Positions 1 through 6,747 are shown, counted from the stretch's first letter. The stretch: 6,975 bases of DNA from Gammaproteobacteria bacterium (GCA_024642445.1 JAHEBG010000059.1:1-6975); one strand, 5' to 3'. Program-made: numbers and translations. Notes: generated by a model not told the origin, from the letters alone.

Positions 1-208
1 GATGTACCTGTCGGAACTGGCCAGGGATTTTGCGGAGTCGCATTTGAAGAAGGGCGGTAATTTTCTGATCAAGTTGTTCCACGGCGAAGGCTTTGATGAT
101 TATGTCAAAGACCTGCGGCCACGGTATCAGAAACTGACCATCCGTAAACCGGCCGCCTCGCGGCGCCGATCAAACGAGGTTTATGCGCTGGCAACCGGCA
201 AGCGCTGA
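1..208 (+). CDS. rlmE: 23S rRNA (uridine-2'-O-)methyltransferase RlmE (FtsJ/RrmJ), C-terminal part
   Basis: The 5' part of this gene lies before the window; the last 68 or so codons are visible, in frame from base 2 to a TGA at 206-208. RlmE uses S-adenosylmethionine to methylate the 2'-OH of U2552 (E. coli numbering) in the 23S rRNA A-loop during late 50S assembly, in the cytoplasm. The fragment carries the family's C-terminal signature: [14 protein letters not shown], whose lysine (bases 71-73) corresponds to the third member of the K-D-K catalytic triad (K164 in E. coli), followed by the RKP.ASR.RS.EVY segment and a final ATGK close to the end, as in E. coli RlmE (209 aa). The gene directly precedes ftsH with 8 bases between stop and start, the classic rlmE-ftsH heat-shock operon order. 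The ftsH ribosome binding site overlaps its stop codon, so the two are probably translationally coupled. Nothing looks broken in the visible part. Confidence 0.95.
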   Translation, partial: MYLSELARDFAESHLKKGGNFLIKLFHGEGFDDYVKDLRPRYQKLTIRKPAASRRRSNEVYALATGKR

Positions 209-216
209 GGAAAACA

Positions 217-2130
217 ATGAACGATCTGGTCAAAAACATTCTGGTATTCGTGGTTGTCGGTTTTTTGCTGATGACGGTGATGAAGTCCTTTGCGCCCGAA
301 TTCGGTAAAACCGGACAGGAAGTGGCGTACTCGCAATTCCTGAATGATGTCGATTCGGGGGCGGTGTCGAAGGTGGAATTCACCGAAGACAGTTCCAGCG
401 CCCGTACCGAGTTGAAATATACCAAGAGCGACGGAAGCACTAGCCAGACCTGGGGCCCATACGACCGTGATCTGGTCAATGTACTGGTCAAGCGTAAGGT
501 GGAAATCGTACAGGCCAAGCCACCGGCAGGCCCTCCGTTCTGGGCTATCGTCCTGAATATCCTTCCCTACGTTTTGTTCTTCGGCATTGCCTTCTACTTC
601 ATCAAGCAGATGCAGCAGGGCGGTGGCAAGGGCGCTATGAGCTTCGGGCGTTCGCGTGCCAAAATGCAGGGCGAAAACGAAGTGAAGGTCACCTTCGCCG
701 ATGTGGCCGGTTGCGATGAAGCCAAGGAAGAAGTCGGCGAGTTGGTTGAATTCCTGCGTGACCCGACAAAATTCCAGAAGCTGGGCGGACGCATTCCGCG
801 CGGCGTGTTGATGGTGGGCAGCCCGGGTACCGGCAAAACCCTGTTGGCCCGTGCCATCGCCGGTGAGGCGAAAGTGCCGTTCTTCTCCATTTCCGGTTCC
901 GATTTCGTCGAGATGTTCGTCGGCGTCGGTGCCTCGCGCGTGCGTGACATGTTCGATACCGCCAAGAAACATGCGCCCTGCATTATCTTCATTGATGAAA
1001 TCGACGCTGTTGGTCGCCACCGTGGTGCCGGCTTGGGCGGTGGACACGACGAACGCGAACAGACCTTGAACCAGTTGTTGGTTGAGATGGACGGTTTCGA
1101 AGGCGGCGAAGGCGTCATCATCATCGCCGCAACCAACCGTCCTGATGTGTTGGATCCAGCCTTGCTGCGCCCCGGCCGTTTCGACCGTCAGGTGGTGGTC
1201 AATTTACCCGATGTCAAAGGCCGCGAGCAGATCCTGAAAGTGCATATGCGCAAAGTCCCGTTGGAAGACGATGTGGATGCAATGACCATTGCCCGCGGGA
1301 CGCCCGGGTTCTCGGGCGCAGATTTGGCCAATTTGGTTAACGAAGCCGCATTGTTTGCCGCCCGCGAGAATGCCAAGTCGGTCCGCATGGAGCATTTCGA
1401 CAAAGCCCGCGACAAGATCCTTATGGGCGCCGAACGCCGTTCCATGGCGATGAGTGAAGATGAAAAGAAACTCACCGCCTACCATGAAGCCGGTCATGCC
1501 ATTGTCGGCCGCATGGTGCCTGAGCACGATCCGGTCTACAAAGTCACCATCATTCCGCGTGGGCGTGCCTTGGGTGTCACCATGTACCTGCCGGAAGGCG
1601 ACAAATACAGCTACAACAAAGTAGCAATCGAATCGCAGCTGTGCTCGCTGTATGGCGGTCGTGTGGCAGAGGAGCTGATCTTCGGCGCCGATAAAGTCAC
1701 CACCGGTGCCAGCAACGATATCGAGCGCGCCACCAAAATGGCTCGCAATATGGTCACCAAGTGGGGTCTGTCCGATGAACTCGGGCCGATTGCCTATGCC
1801 GAAGACGAGGGTGAGGTTTTCCTCGGACGTTCGGTCTCGCAGACCAAACATGTGTCCGACGATACCGCGCGCCGAATCGATGAAGTGGTGCGCACCATTC
1901 TTGACCGTGCCTATGAACGCACCACCCTGATCTTGAAAGGCAATCTGGATAAGCTGCACATGATGGCCGATGCCTTGCTGACCTATGAAACCATTGACGT
2001 CAGTCAGATCGATGCAGTCATGGAAGGCCGAATTCCCGGCCCACCCTTGGACTGGGCTAAATCGGGCAAGGCCAACAAAGACGATAAACCCAGTGCTGGT
2101 CCTATCGGTGGCCCGATGCCACAGACCTGA
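217..2130 (+). CDS. ftsH: ATP-dependent zinc metalloprotease FtsH
   Basis: This 637-aa inner-membrane AAA+ protease forms hexamers that extract and degrade misfolded membrane proteins and regulatory substrates (in E. coli LpxC, sigma-32, SecY). An N-terminal membrane segment (about residues 8-22), a periplasmic domain (about 25-107) and a second membrane segment (about 108-130) lead into the cytosolic ATPase. Walker A GSPGTGKT is at 201-208, the pore motif FVGVG at 234-238, Walker B IIFIDEID at 256-263, and the second region of homology has TNRP at 306-309 with arginine fingers R318 and R321. The M41 protease domain has HEAGH at 423-427 (ligands H423 and H427, catalytic E424) and the third zinc ligand D501 in ASNDIERAT. 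All key residues are present and length is normal. The ATG follows a TGAGGA ribosome binding site (206-211, 5-base spacing) that overlaps the rlmE stop. A strong terminator lies 13 bases after its stop. The proline/glycine-rich tail is the divergent part. Confidence 0.98.
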   Translation: MNDLVKNILVFVVVGFLLMTVMKSFAPEFGKTGQEVAYSQFLNDVDSGAVSKVEFTEDSSSARTELKYTKSDGSTSQTWGPYDRDLVNVLVKRKVEIVQAKPPAGPPFWAIVLNILPYVLFFGIAFYFIKQMQQGGGKGAMSFGRSRAKMQGENEVKVTFADVAGCDEAKEEVGELVEFLRDPTKFQKLGGRIPRGVLMVGSPGTGKTLLARAIAGEAKVPFFSISGSDFVEMFVGVGASRVRDMFDTAKKHAPCIIFIDEIDAVGRHRGAGLGGGHDEREQTLNQLLVEMDGFEGGEGVIIIAATNRPDVLDPALLRPGRFDRQVVVNLPDVKGREQILKVHMRKVPLEDDVDAMTIARGTPGFSGADLANLVNEAALFAARENAKSVRMEHFDKARDKILMGAERRSMAMSEDEKKLTAYHEAGHAIVGRMVPEHDPVYKVTIIPRGRALGVTMYLPEGDKYSYNKVAIESQLCSLYGGRVAEELIFGADKVTTGASNDIERATKMARNMVTKWGLSDELGPIAYAEDEGEVFLGRSVSQTKHVSDDTARRIDEVVRTILDRAYERTTLILKGNLDKLHMMADALLTYETIDVSQIDAVMEGRIPGPPLDWAKSGKANKDDKPSAGPIGGPMPQT

Positions 2131-2143
2131 TTGAGGGTTACTT

Positions 2144-2173
2144 AAAAAAGCCGGATTTCATCCGGCTTTTTTT
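2144..2173 (+). terminator. Rho-independent terminator after ftsH
   Basis: A 6-bp G+C-rich stem, GCCGGA (2150-2155) with TCCGGC (2161-2166), encloses a 5-base loop and is followed by seven T residues (2167-2173). Six A residues (2144-2149) precede the stem and can pair with the T tract. That makes the hairpin longer and gives it a U-tract on the opposite strand too, so it could act in both directions. It begins 13 bases after the ftsH stop and 46 bases before the folP start, so it closes the rlmE-ftsH unit and separates it from folP. Confidence 0.93.
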
Positions 2174-2219
2174 ATGCCGCCTCTTATGCGTTATCCTAGG
2201 TTTCACGAGGAGTTATTCC

Positions 2220-3119
2220 ATGTTTGATACCGTTCCAACGCTGCACTGTGGCCGTCATGCATTGAAACTTGATGCACCGAAGATCATGGGCATCGTCAAT
2301 GTCACGCCCGATTCTTTTTCCGACGGCGGCCGTTTGGGATCTTCCGAGGCCGCCATCGGGCATGCTCTGGCATTGGTCTCACAGGGCGCGCACATGCTGG
2401 ATATCGGGGGCGAGTCGACCCGTCCCGGTGCAGAGCCGGTGCCTTTGCAGGAAGAGCTGGATCGCGTCATCCCGGTGATTGAAGGCTTGGCCGCGCGTTC
2501 TGATGTACCCATAAGCATCGATACCCGGCATGCAGTGGTGATGCGCGAGGCTGTGGCCGCTGGCGCCACATTCATCAATGATGTATTCGCTTTACGCGGT
2601 GAAAACGCATTGGAATGCGCAGCGGAATTGGCGGTACCTGTGTGCCTGATGCATATGGCCGGTAGCCCGCAGACCATGCAGGCCGATGTTCAATACGATG
2701 ATGTATTGGTGCAAGTTAGACAATTTCTTACCGAGCGCATTTTTGCCTGCGAGATGGCAGGAATTGCCAAGAAAAATATTGTGATTGACCCCGGTTTCGG
2801 TTTCGGCAAGCATCTTCAGCACAATCTGGCCTTACTGGCCAACTTGGAGTATTTCCTGCAATTAGGTGTTCCGGTTCTGGCCGGGGTCTCACGCAAATCA
2901 ATGATTGGTGAGATTACCGGTAGAAAAACCCATATGCGAGCTGTGGGTTCAGCCGCAGCAGCGTTGCTGGCGGCCCAGAGCGGGGCAAGAATCCTGCGTG
3001 TGCATGATGTGGCCGAAACCCAGGATGCGTTGGCGGTATTGGCTGCGGTACAGGGTGCCAAGCGTACTGATTATTCGGCTAAAGCCAAACCGTCAATTCA
3101 ATGGCCCGATGACGATTAA
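2220..3119 (+). CDS. folP: Dihydropteroate synthase FolP
   Basis: This 299-aa TIM-barrel enzyme condenses 6-hydroxymethyl-7,8-dihydropterin diphosphate with p-aminobenzoate to dihydropteroate in folate synthesis; it is the sulfonamide target. Family blocks appear in order: IMGIVNVTPDSFSDGG (22-37), DIGGESTRPGA (61-71), ISIDT (98-102), FINDVFALR (118-126), LMHMAGSPQTMQ (143-154), IDPGFGFGK (189-197), AGVSRKSMIG (221-230) and RVHDV (260-264). The pterin-site Asp and Lys, the loop-2 S-T-R-P and the SRK phosphate-binding residues are intact. Where E. coli has HMQGNP this protein has HMAGSP. The ATG at 2220 follows GAGGAG (2207-2212) with a 7-base gap. A poor -10-like TATCCT (2192-2197) lies upstream without a good -35, so the promoter is unclear. 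The ftsH terminator implies a separate transcript or one fed by read-through. Often glmM follows folP; here the next gene converges on it and the stops overlap by 4 bases. Confidence 0.97.
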   Translation: MFDTVPTLHCGRHALKLDAPKIMGIVNVTPDSFSDGGRLGSSEAAIGHALALVSQGAHMLDIGGESTRPGAEPVPLQEELDRVIPVIEGLAARSDVPISIDTRHAVVMREAVAAGATFINDVFALRGENALECAAELAVPVCLMHMAGSPQTMQADVQYDDVLVQVRQFLTERIFACEMAGIAKKNIVIDPGFGFGKHLQHNLALLANLEYFLQLGVPVLAGVSRKSMIGEITGRKTHMRAVGSAAAALLAAQSGARILRVHDVAETQDALAVLAAVQGAKRTDYSAKAKPSIQWPDDD

Positions 3120-4192
3120 GCCTGAACCGCTTGCCGGTGAGCCATAACACGTGGGTCAATAATACGATGCCACAGGGGTGGAAACAGCGCCAGTACGAAC
3201 ATGGCGGCATAGCCACCGGGCAACTGCGGCGCATCTTCAAAATGCCGCAAAATCGCGTAGCGTCGTTTCGGGAACGCATGATGATCCGAATGCCGCTGCA
3301 GCTGAAACAACATCAGGTTTGAAAGTGCGTAATCGGAATTCCAGGAGTGCAGATGTGTGGTGCGCTCATAGCGGCCGTCCGCCAGCTGTTTGCGTTCCAG
3401 GCCGTAATGCTCAATATAGTTGATGACTTCCAGTGAGCATGCCGCGAAGAATCCCTGGAGTACGAAAAACAGCAGGCCTTTAGTGCCAAAGCCGGCGTAA
3501 AAGCCGACACAGAAAATAACCCAAAGCAGGGTCCAGCCCAGCATTTCATTGCGCCAATGCAGAAACGGCAGTTGCGCGTTCTTTAGGCGCTCGGCCTCCA
3601 GCTTCCAGGCATTTTTGCTGTTGCGGAACAAAGCCTGCGGCATGAACGTCCAGACGCTTTGGCCGAAGCGCGCACTTGAGGCATCCTCAGGCGTGGATAC
3701 ATGCACATGGTGGCCACGCAGATGTTCAATTTTAAATCCGTAATAACTTACCGAAGTCAGTAAAATGCCACCAAAGGCTTTTTCCAGCCGTGCATCTTTA
3801 TGAATTAATTCGTGCGCTACATTGATGGCCAAAATGCTGCTGACAATGCCCTGCGAAAAAAGCCAGCCGATGACGCCAAGCAGGTTCAGCGGCTGATTCA
3901 CGAACCAGGCGGCAGACCAAATTAAACAACCGATTTGAACAGGCAATACCAGCAAGGTTAAAGCTTTGAACCAAAATTTTTCGCTTATGCTGCGTTCGTT
4001 GCTTTTATCGATATTGACGGAATCATGGCCCAGCAGGTAGTCGAACGCAGGTATCAACACAAACAAAAAAAACAACGGGTACCATGCCATCAGATTACCA
4101 AGGCCTGTTTGGGCGCTTAGCCACGCCGCTGTAGGCAGGGTAAGTGGCACCACAAACACGAAAAGAAAGCCCAGGGCTTTAAGTCTTTGCAT
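3116..4192 (-). CDS. alkB: AlkB-type membrane di-iron alkane 1-monooxygenase
   Basis: This 358-aa integral-membrane non-heme di-iron protein belongs to the alkane hydroxylase branch of the fatty-acid desaturase superfamily; such enzymes oxidise terminal methyl groups using O2 and electrons from rubredoxin. Diagnostic motifs are HELIHK (127-132), EHLRGHH (156-162), the alkane-hydroxylase-specific NYIEHYGL (258-265), HSWNS (282-286) and LQRHSDHHA (298-306), followed by RHFEDAP and a PPLWHRIIDPR tail. About six hydrophobic spans are visible (roughly 5-25, 37-55, 75-97, 103-125, 219-235, 238-256). The ATG at 4192 is chosen because it falls just before the first membrane span; the frame stays open upstream to about 4291 but that stretch lacks family character. 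The start has no clear Shine-Dalgarno sequence. No rubredoxin or rubredoxin reductase gene is in the window. The true substrate (n-alkane, fatty acid or other hydrophobic chain) cannot be read from sequence. The 5' half is A+T-richer than the neighbours. The gene symbol denotes the family, not the unrelated DNA-repair AlkB. Confidence 0.92.
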   Translation of the reverse strand: MQRLKALGFLFVFVVPLTLPTAAWLSAQTGLGNLMAWYPLFFLFVLIPAFDYLLGHDSVNIDKSNERSISEKFWFKALTLLVLPVQIGCLIWSAAWFVNQPLNLLGVIGWLFSQGIVSSILAINVAHELIHKDARLEKAFGGILLTSVSYYGFKIEHLRGHHVHVSTPEDASSARFGQSVWTFMPQALFRNSKNAWKLEAERLKNAQLPFLHWRNEMLGWTLLWVIFCVGFYAGFGTKGLLFFVLQGFFAACSLEVINYIEHYGLERKQLADGRYERTTHLHSWNSDYALSNLMLFQLQRHSDHHAFPKRRYAILRHFEDAPQLPGGYAAMFVLALFPPLWHRIIDPRVMAHRQAVQA

Positions 4193-4196
4193 CGTC

Positions 4197-4205
4197 CGTA
4201 TACCA
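4197..4205 (-). promoter_or_regulatory. Possible extended -10 element for the alkB-type gene
   Basis: Read on the reverse strand, TGG followed by TATACG gives the TGn extension plus four of six -10 consensus bases. The hexamer ends only 4 bases before the ATG at 4192, which would place the transcript start at or next to the start codon and give a leaderless or near-leaderless mRNA. That would fit the missing Shine-Dalgarno sequence. No -35 with proper spacing is evident. This is a weak call from pattern alone. Confidence 0.2.
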
Positions 4206-4237
4206 TGTGAGGGTTGATTCAATGCTACTTTAGTGCA

Positions 4238-4257
4238 TCTAGAGCAATTACTCCAGA
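4238..4257. promoter_or_regulatory. Imperfect 20-bp dyad upstream of putP, candidate operator
   Basis: The left half TCTAGAGCAA and right half TTACTCCAGA are inverted copies with 16 of 20 bases matching the reverse complement; the core is AATT and each arm has the TCT-n-GAG pattern. It lies in the 83-bp region between the divergent alkB-type gene and putP, ending 18 bases before the putP ATG and 5 bases before the putP ribosome binding site (AGGGA, 4263-4267). Symmetry and position suit a dimeric repressor or activator site. No regulator gene is in the window to pair with it, and it could also be a weak RNA stem in the putP leader. Confidence 0.35.
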
Positions 4258-4275
4258 ATTCAAGGGAACCCCGAT

Positions 4276-5760
4276 ATGACCTGGTCGCCATTAACCATTA
4301 CGTTTGCGTTGTATATCCTGCTAATGCTTGGCATTGGATTCGTGGCCTGGCGTTCGGTCAACACCTTGGACGATTACATTCTGGGCGGGCGCAATCTAGG
4401 CAGTTTTGTTACTGCGCTTTCGGCCGGGGCATCCGATATGAGTGGTTGGCTGTTATTGGGCTTGCCAGGCGCCCTGTATCTTGGCGGGCTCTCCGAATCA
4501 TGGATTGCAATCGGTCTGATTTTAGGTGCTTGGTGCAACTGGAAGTTTGTCGCAGGGCCGCTGCGCCTGTATACCGAGCGCAGTAACAATGCACTGACGC
4601 TTCCGGATTTCTTCACCCACCGATTTGAGGACGAAACTAAACTGCTGCGCATCATTTCCGCTTTCATCATCTTGCTGTTTTTTGCGGTGTATTCCGCTTC
4701 CGGAATTGTTGCCGGTGCCCGTTTGTTCGAATCGGTATTCGATGTGCCGTATGCCACCGCAATCTGGGTTGGCGCCGGTGCCACCATTGCCTACACGCTC
4801 ATTGGCGGTTTTCTGGCGGTGAGTTGGACCGACACCGTGCAGGCCACACTGATGATTTTCGCACTGATCCTGACGCCAGTGGTGGTGATTCTCAGCTTGG
4901 GCGGCATCGACGCCAGCATGGCTACGATTGCCCTGGCCAACCCGGAAAATCTTGATTTTTTCAAAGGCACCACCGTCGTTGGCATCATTTCCCTGATGGC
5001 CTGGGGTTTGGGCTATTTCGGACAACCGCACATTCTGGCACGCTTCATGGCAGTTGATTCGGCACGCTCGATTCCGGCAGCGCGACGTATCGGCATGGCG
5101 TGGATGATTTTCTGTCTGTTCGGTGCCATGGCGGTTGGTTTTTTCGGCATTGCCTACTTCAATCAGCATCCCGATCAAGCGGCTACCGTGAATGGCAACA
5201 GCGAGCGCGTATTCATAGAATTGGCGCGCTTGTTATTCAATCCGTGGATTGCCGGCATTTTGCTGTCAGCGATTCTGGCGGCGATCATGAGCACCCTAAG
5301 TTGCCAGTTGTTGGTGTGTTCCAGCGCACTTACCGAGGACTTTTATAAAGGCTTGCTGAGAAAAAATGCCGGTCAGCGCGAATTGGTCTGGGTAGGGCGC
5401 ATTACCGTATTGTTGGTCGCGCTGGTAGCCATTGTCTTGGCAAAAAATCCGGAAAGCCGGGTCTTGGGCTTGGTCAGTTATGCGTGGGCCGGCTTCGGCG
5501 CGGCCTTCGGTCCGGTGGTGTTGTTTGCCCTGGGTTGGAAACGGATGACCCGTAACGGGGCGTTGGCCGGGATGCTGGTCGGTGCGGTTACAGTGGTGGT
5601 CTGGAAATCCTTTGGCGGTTTCGGACTGTATGAAATCATCCCCGGATTCCTGTTTGCCTCGATTGCCATTGTTATCGTCAGCCGAATGGGCTCGCCTGCT
5701 TCGCGTGCCATGCAGGAGCGCTTCGACGCCGTTCGAAGCGAGCTCGAGCCCGGCTATTGA
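4276..5760 (+). CDS. putP: Sodium/proline symporter PutP
   Basis: This 494-aa inner-membrane transporter of the sodium:solute symporter (SSS) family imports L-proline with Na+. It aligns almost without gaps to E. coli PutP. The TM2 stretch ALSAGASDMSGWLL (47-60) contains D54, S56 and W58, matching E. coli D55, S57 and W59. The Na+ site is complete: A52 and M55 in TM2; A336, S339 and T340 in TM9 (E. coli A53, M56, A337, S340, T341). Other conserved stretches include the GYFGQPHILARFMA segment and the late SYAWAGFGAAFGP segment. Substrate specificity for proline is well supported by this closeness. The ATG follows AGGGA (4263-4267) with an 8-base gap. In E. coli putP lies divergent to putA; here no proline dehydrogenase is visible and the divergent neighbour is the alkB-type gene. 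Its TGA overlaps the alternative TTG start of miaA, so putP, miaA and probably hfq are co-transcribed. Confidence 0.97.
   Translation: MTWSPLTITFALYILLMLGIGFVAWRSVNTLDDYILGGRNLGSFVTALSAGASDMSGWLLLGLPGALYLGGLSESWIAIGLILGAWCNWKFVAGPLRLYTERSNNALTLPDFFTHRFEDETKLLRIISAFIILLFFAVYSASGIVAGARLFESVFDVPYATAIWVGAGATIAYTLIGGFLAVSWTDTVQATLMIFALILTPVVVILSLGGIDASMATIALANPENLDFFKGTTVVGIISLMAWGLGYFGQPHILARFMAVDSARSIPAARRIGMAWMIFCLFGAMAVGFFGIAYFNQHPDQAATVNGNSERVFIELARLLFNPWIAGILLSAILAAIMSTLSCQLLVCSSALTEDFYKGLLRKNAGQRELVWVGRITVLLVALVAIVLAKNPESRVLGLVSYAWAGFGAAFGPVVLFALGWKRMTRNGALAGMLVGAVTVVVWKSFGGFGLYEIIPGFLFASIAIVIVSRMGSPASRAMQERFDAVRSELEPGY
5719..5740. repeat. Perfect 8-bp inverted repeat at the 3' end of putP
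   Basis: CGCTTCGA (5719-5726) and TCGAAGCG (5733-5740) can form an 8-bp hairpin with a 6-base loop in the mRNA. It occupies codons near the end of putP and ends 25 bases before the miaA ATG. No T tract follows, so it does not look like an intrinsic terminator. It could affect coupling or mRNA stability between putP and miaA, or simply be a by-product of codon choice. Confidence 0.6.
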
Positions 5761-5765
5761 GTGCA

Positions 5766-6701
5766 ATGCAGGAACTGCCGCCGGTCATAGCCATTATGGG
5801 CCCGACGGCCTCGGGTAAAACCGCGTATGCCGTAGAATTGGCCGAGCTCTGGGGTACCGAGATTATCAGTGTCGATTCAGCGTTGGTCTACAGAAGGCTG
5901 AATATAGGCGCCGCCAAACCTGATGCTGAAACCCTGAAGCGGGCGCCGCACCGGATGATCGATATCCGGGATCCACATGAAACTTTTTCAGCGGCCGATT
6001 TTGCCGCCGAAGCCCTGCCGCATGTGCAGGAAATAACCCGGAGCGGACGCATCCCGCTGTTGGTGGGGGGCACAGGTCTGTATTTCAGGGCGCTGTTGGA
6101 GGGTTTATCGGATATGCCGCAGGCCGATGCTGACGTTCGCAAGGCATTGCGAACGAAAGCTGAGCAGATTGGCTGGCTGGCCATGCATGCAGAATTGGCC
6201 AAAGTGGACCCGGAAAGTGCTGCCCGAATCCACCCGAATGACCCGCAACGTTTGCTACGTGCATTGGAGATCCATCAAATCAGCGGCGTCAGCCGTAGCC
6301 AATGGCAGAAGCAGTCGGAAAAGCCGGTCTTTCCTTACCGTGTCCTGCGGGTGGTGTTGTCGCCGGGGCGCCGTGAGCTCTTGCATGAGCGCATCGAGCA
6401 ACGTTTCGATCAGATGCTGGCCCAGGGCTTTCTTGAGGAAATGCGCGGTTTGATGGCAGACCCGCGTTTGCATCCGGATTTGCCTTCGATGCGTGCCGTG
6501 GGTTACCGGCAGGCCTGGCAGCATCTTAGCGGCAATACCGATTTTGCGACGTTCCGCTTGCAGGCCATTGCCGCTACACGGCAACTGGCCAAGCGCCAAC
6601 TGACTTGGTTCAGGGGCGGCATTCCTTCACACTGGTTTGACCCGCAGACCGAACGCGATACACTAGACTCCTGTGTACGGCAATTTATTGGCCGAACCTG
6701 A
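5766..6701 (+). CDS. miaA: tRNA dimethylallyltransferase MiaA
   Basis: This 311-aa enzyme transfers a dimethylallyl group from dimethylallyl diphosphate to N6 of A37 in tRNAs reading U-starting codons (i6A37, the precursor of ms2i6A37), which improves reading-frame maintenance. The P-loop GPTASGKT is at 12-19, followed by VDSALVYRRLNIGAAKP (36-52), PHRMIDIRDP (61-70), LVGGTGLY (99-106), NDPQRLLRALEI (158-169), MRAVGYRQ (242-249) and a C-terminal TRQLAKRQLTWFR (271-283). These are the normal blocks in normal order at normal length. I chose the ATG at 5766. A TTG at 5757 in the same frame, overlapping the putP TGA as TTGA, would add three residues and is the main alternative. Neither has a good Shine-Dalgarno sequence, so translation probably depends on coupling to putP. 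hfq follows after 51 bases, as in E. coli; mutL, which precedes miaA in E. coli, is absent here. Confidence 0.97.
   Translation: MQELPPVIAIMGPTASGKTAYAVELAELWGTEIISVDSALVYRRLNIGAAKPDAETLKRAPHRMIDIRDPHETFSAADFAAEALPHVQEITRSGRIPLLVGGTGLYFRALLEGLSDMPQADADVRKALRTKAEQIGWLAMHAELAKVDPESAARIHPNDPQRLLRALEIHQISGVSRSQWQKQSEKPVFPYRVLRVVLSPGRRELLHERIEQRFDQMLAQGFLEEMRGLMADPRLHPDLPSMRAVGYRQAWQHLSGNTDFATFRLQAIAATRQLAKRQLTWFRGGIPSHWFDPQTERDTLDSCVRQFIGRT
6134..6155. repeat. Perfect 9-bp inverted repeat inside miaA
   Basis: CGTTCGCAA (6134-6142) and TTGCGAACG (6147-6155) form a perfect 9-bp stem with the 4-base loop GGCA. It lies in miaA codons for the variable stretch after the conserved GGTGLY block. There is no following T tract. 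It is the same total length as the hairpin at the putP end, but the arms are only loosely similar, so I do not call them copies of one element. Confidence 0.6.
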
Positions 6702-6715
6702 GCACCACTCAAACC

Positions 6716-6724
6716 AACAATAAA
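6716..6724 (+). promoter_or_regulatory. (ARN)3 motif in the hfq leader, candidate Hfq-binding site
   Basis: AAC-AAT-AAA is three consecutive A-R-N triplets in an A-rich, apparently unstructured stretch between miaA and hfq, 19 bases before the hfq ribosome binding site. The distal face of Hfq binds ARN triplets, and E. coli hfq mRNA is known to be repressed by Hfq binding to its leader. Autoregulation here is an inference from sequence and position only. Confidence 0.35.
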
Positions 6725-6742
6725 TAATCCTAAAAATACCAT

Positions 6743-6747
6743 GGAGA
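6743..6747 (+). promoter_or_regulatory. Ribosome binding site that fixes the hfq start
   Basis: GGAGA lies 5 bases before the GTG at 6753. An ATG at 6741-6743 in the same frame overlaps this element and would add four residues, but it has no Shine-Dalgarno sequence of its own. The GTG start gives a protein that lines up with E. coli Hfq from residue 1. Confidence 0.75.

Noticed and set aside
181..1047. Long reverse-strand open frame (288 codons) opposite ftsH
   Set aside because: It lies wholly opposite rlmE/ftsH, has no recognisable domain, and its His/Gly-rich composition is what the antisense of a biased coding sequence gives.
1204..1959. Second long reverse-strand open frame (251 codons) opposite the ftsH protease domain
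   Set aside because: Same pattern: complete overlap with a conserved gene, no family match, no ribosome binding site of note.
2192..2197. TATCCT as a -10 element for folP
   Set aside because: Only four of six bases match and the -35 position falls in the terminator T tract with no good hexamer; mentioned in the folP entry but not called.
4065..4072. Run of eight A (eight T on the coding strand of the alkB-type gene), considered as a phase-variable slippage tract
   Set aside because: It encodes ordinary Phe-Phe-Leu in a membrane span, the frame is intact, and eight bases is short for a contingency locus.
4192..4291. N-terminal extension of the alkB-type gene upstream of the ATG at 4192
   Set aside because: The added residues are not family-like, the first membrane span follows directly after the chosen Met, and the extension would overlap the putP start.
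4522..5178. Reverse open frame of 218 codons opposite putP
   Set aside because: Rich in His, Asn and Gln, typical of the antisense of a membrane-protein gene; no motif seen.
5719..5740. Hairpin at the putP end as a transcription terminator
   Set aside because: No T-rich tract follows and the next gene starts within 25 bases on the same strand.
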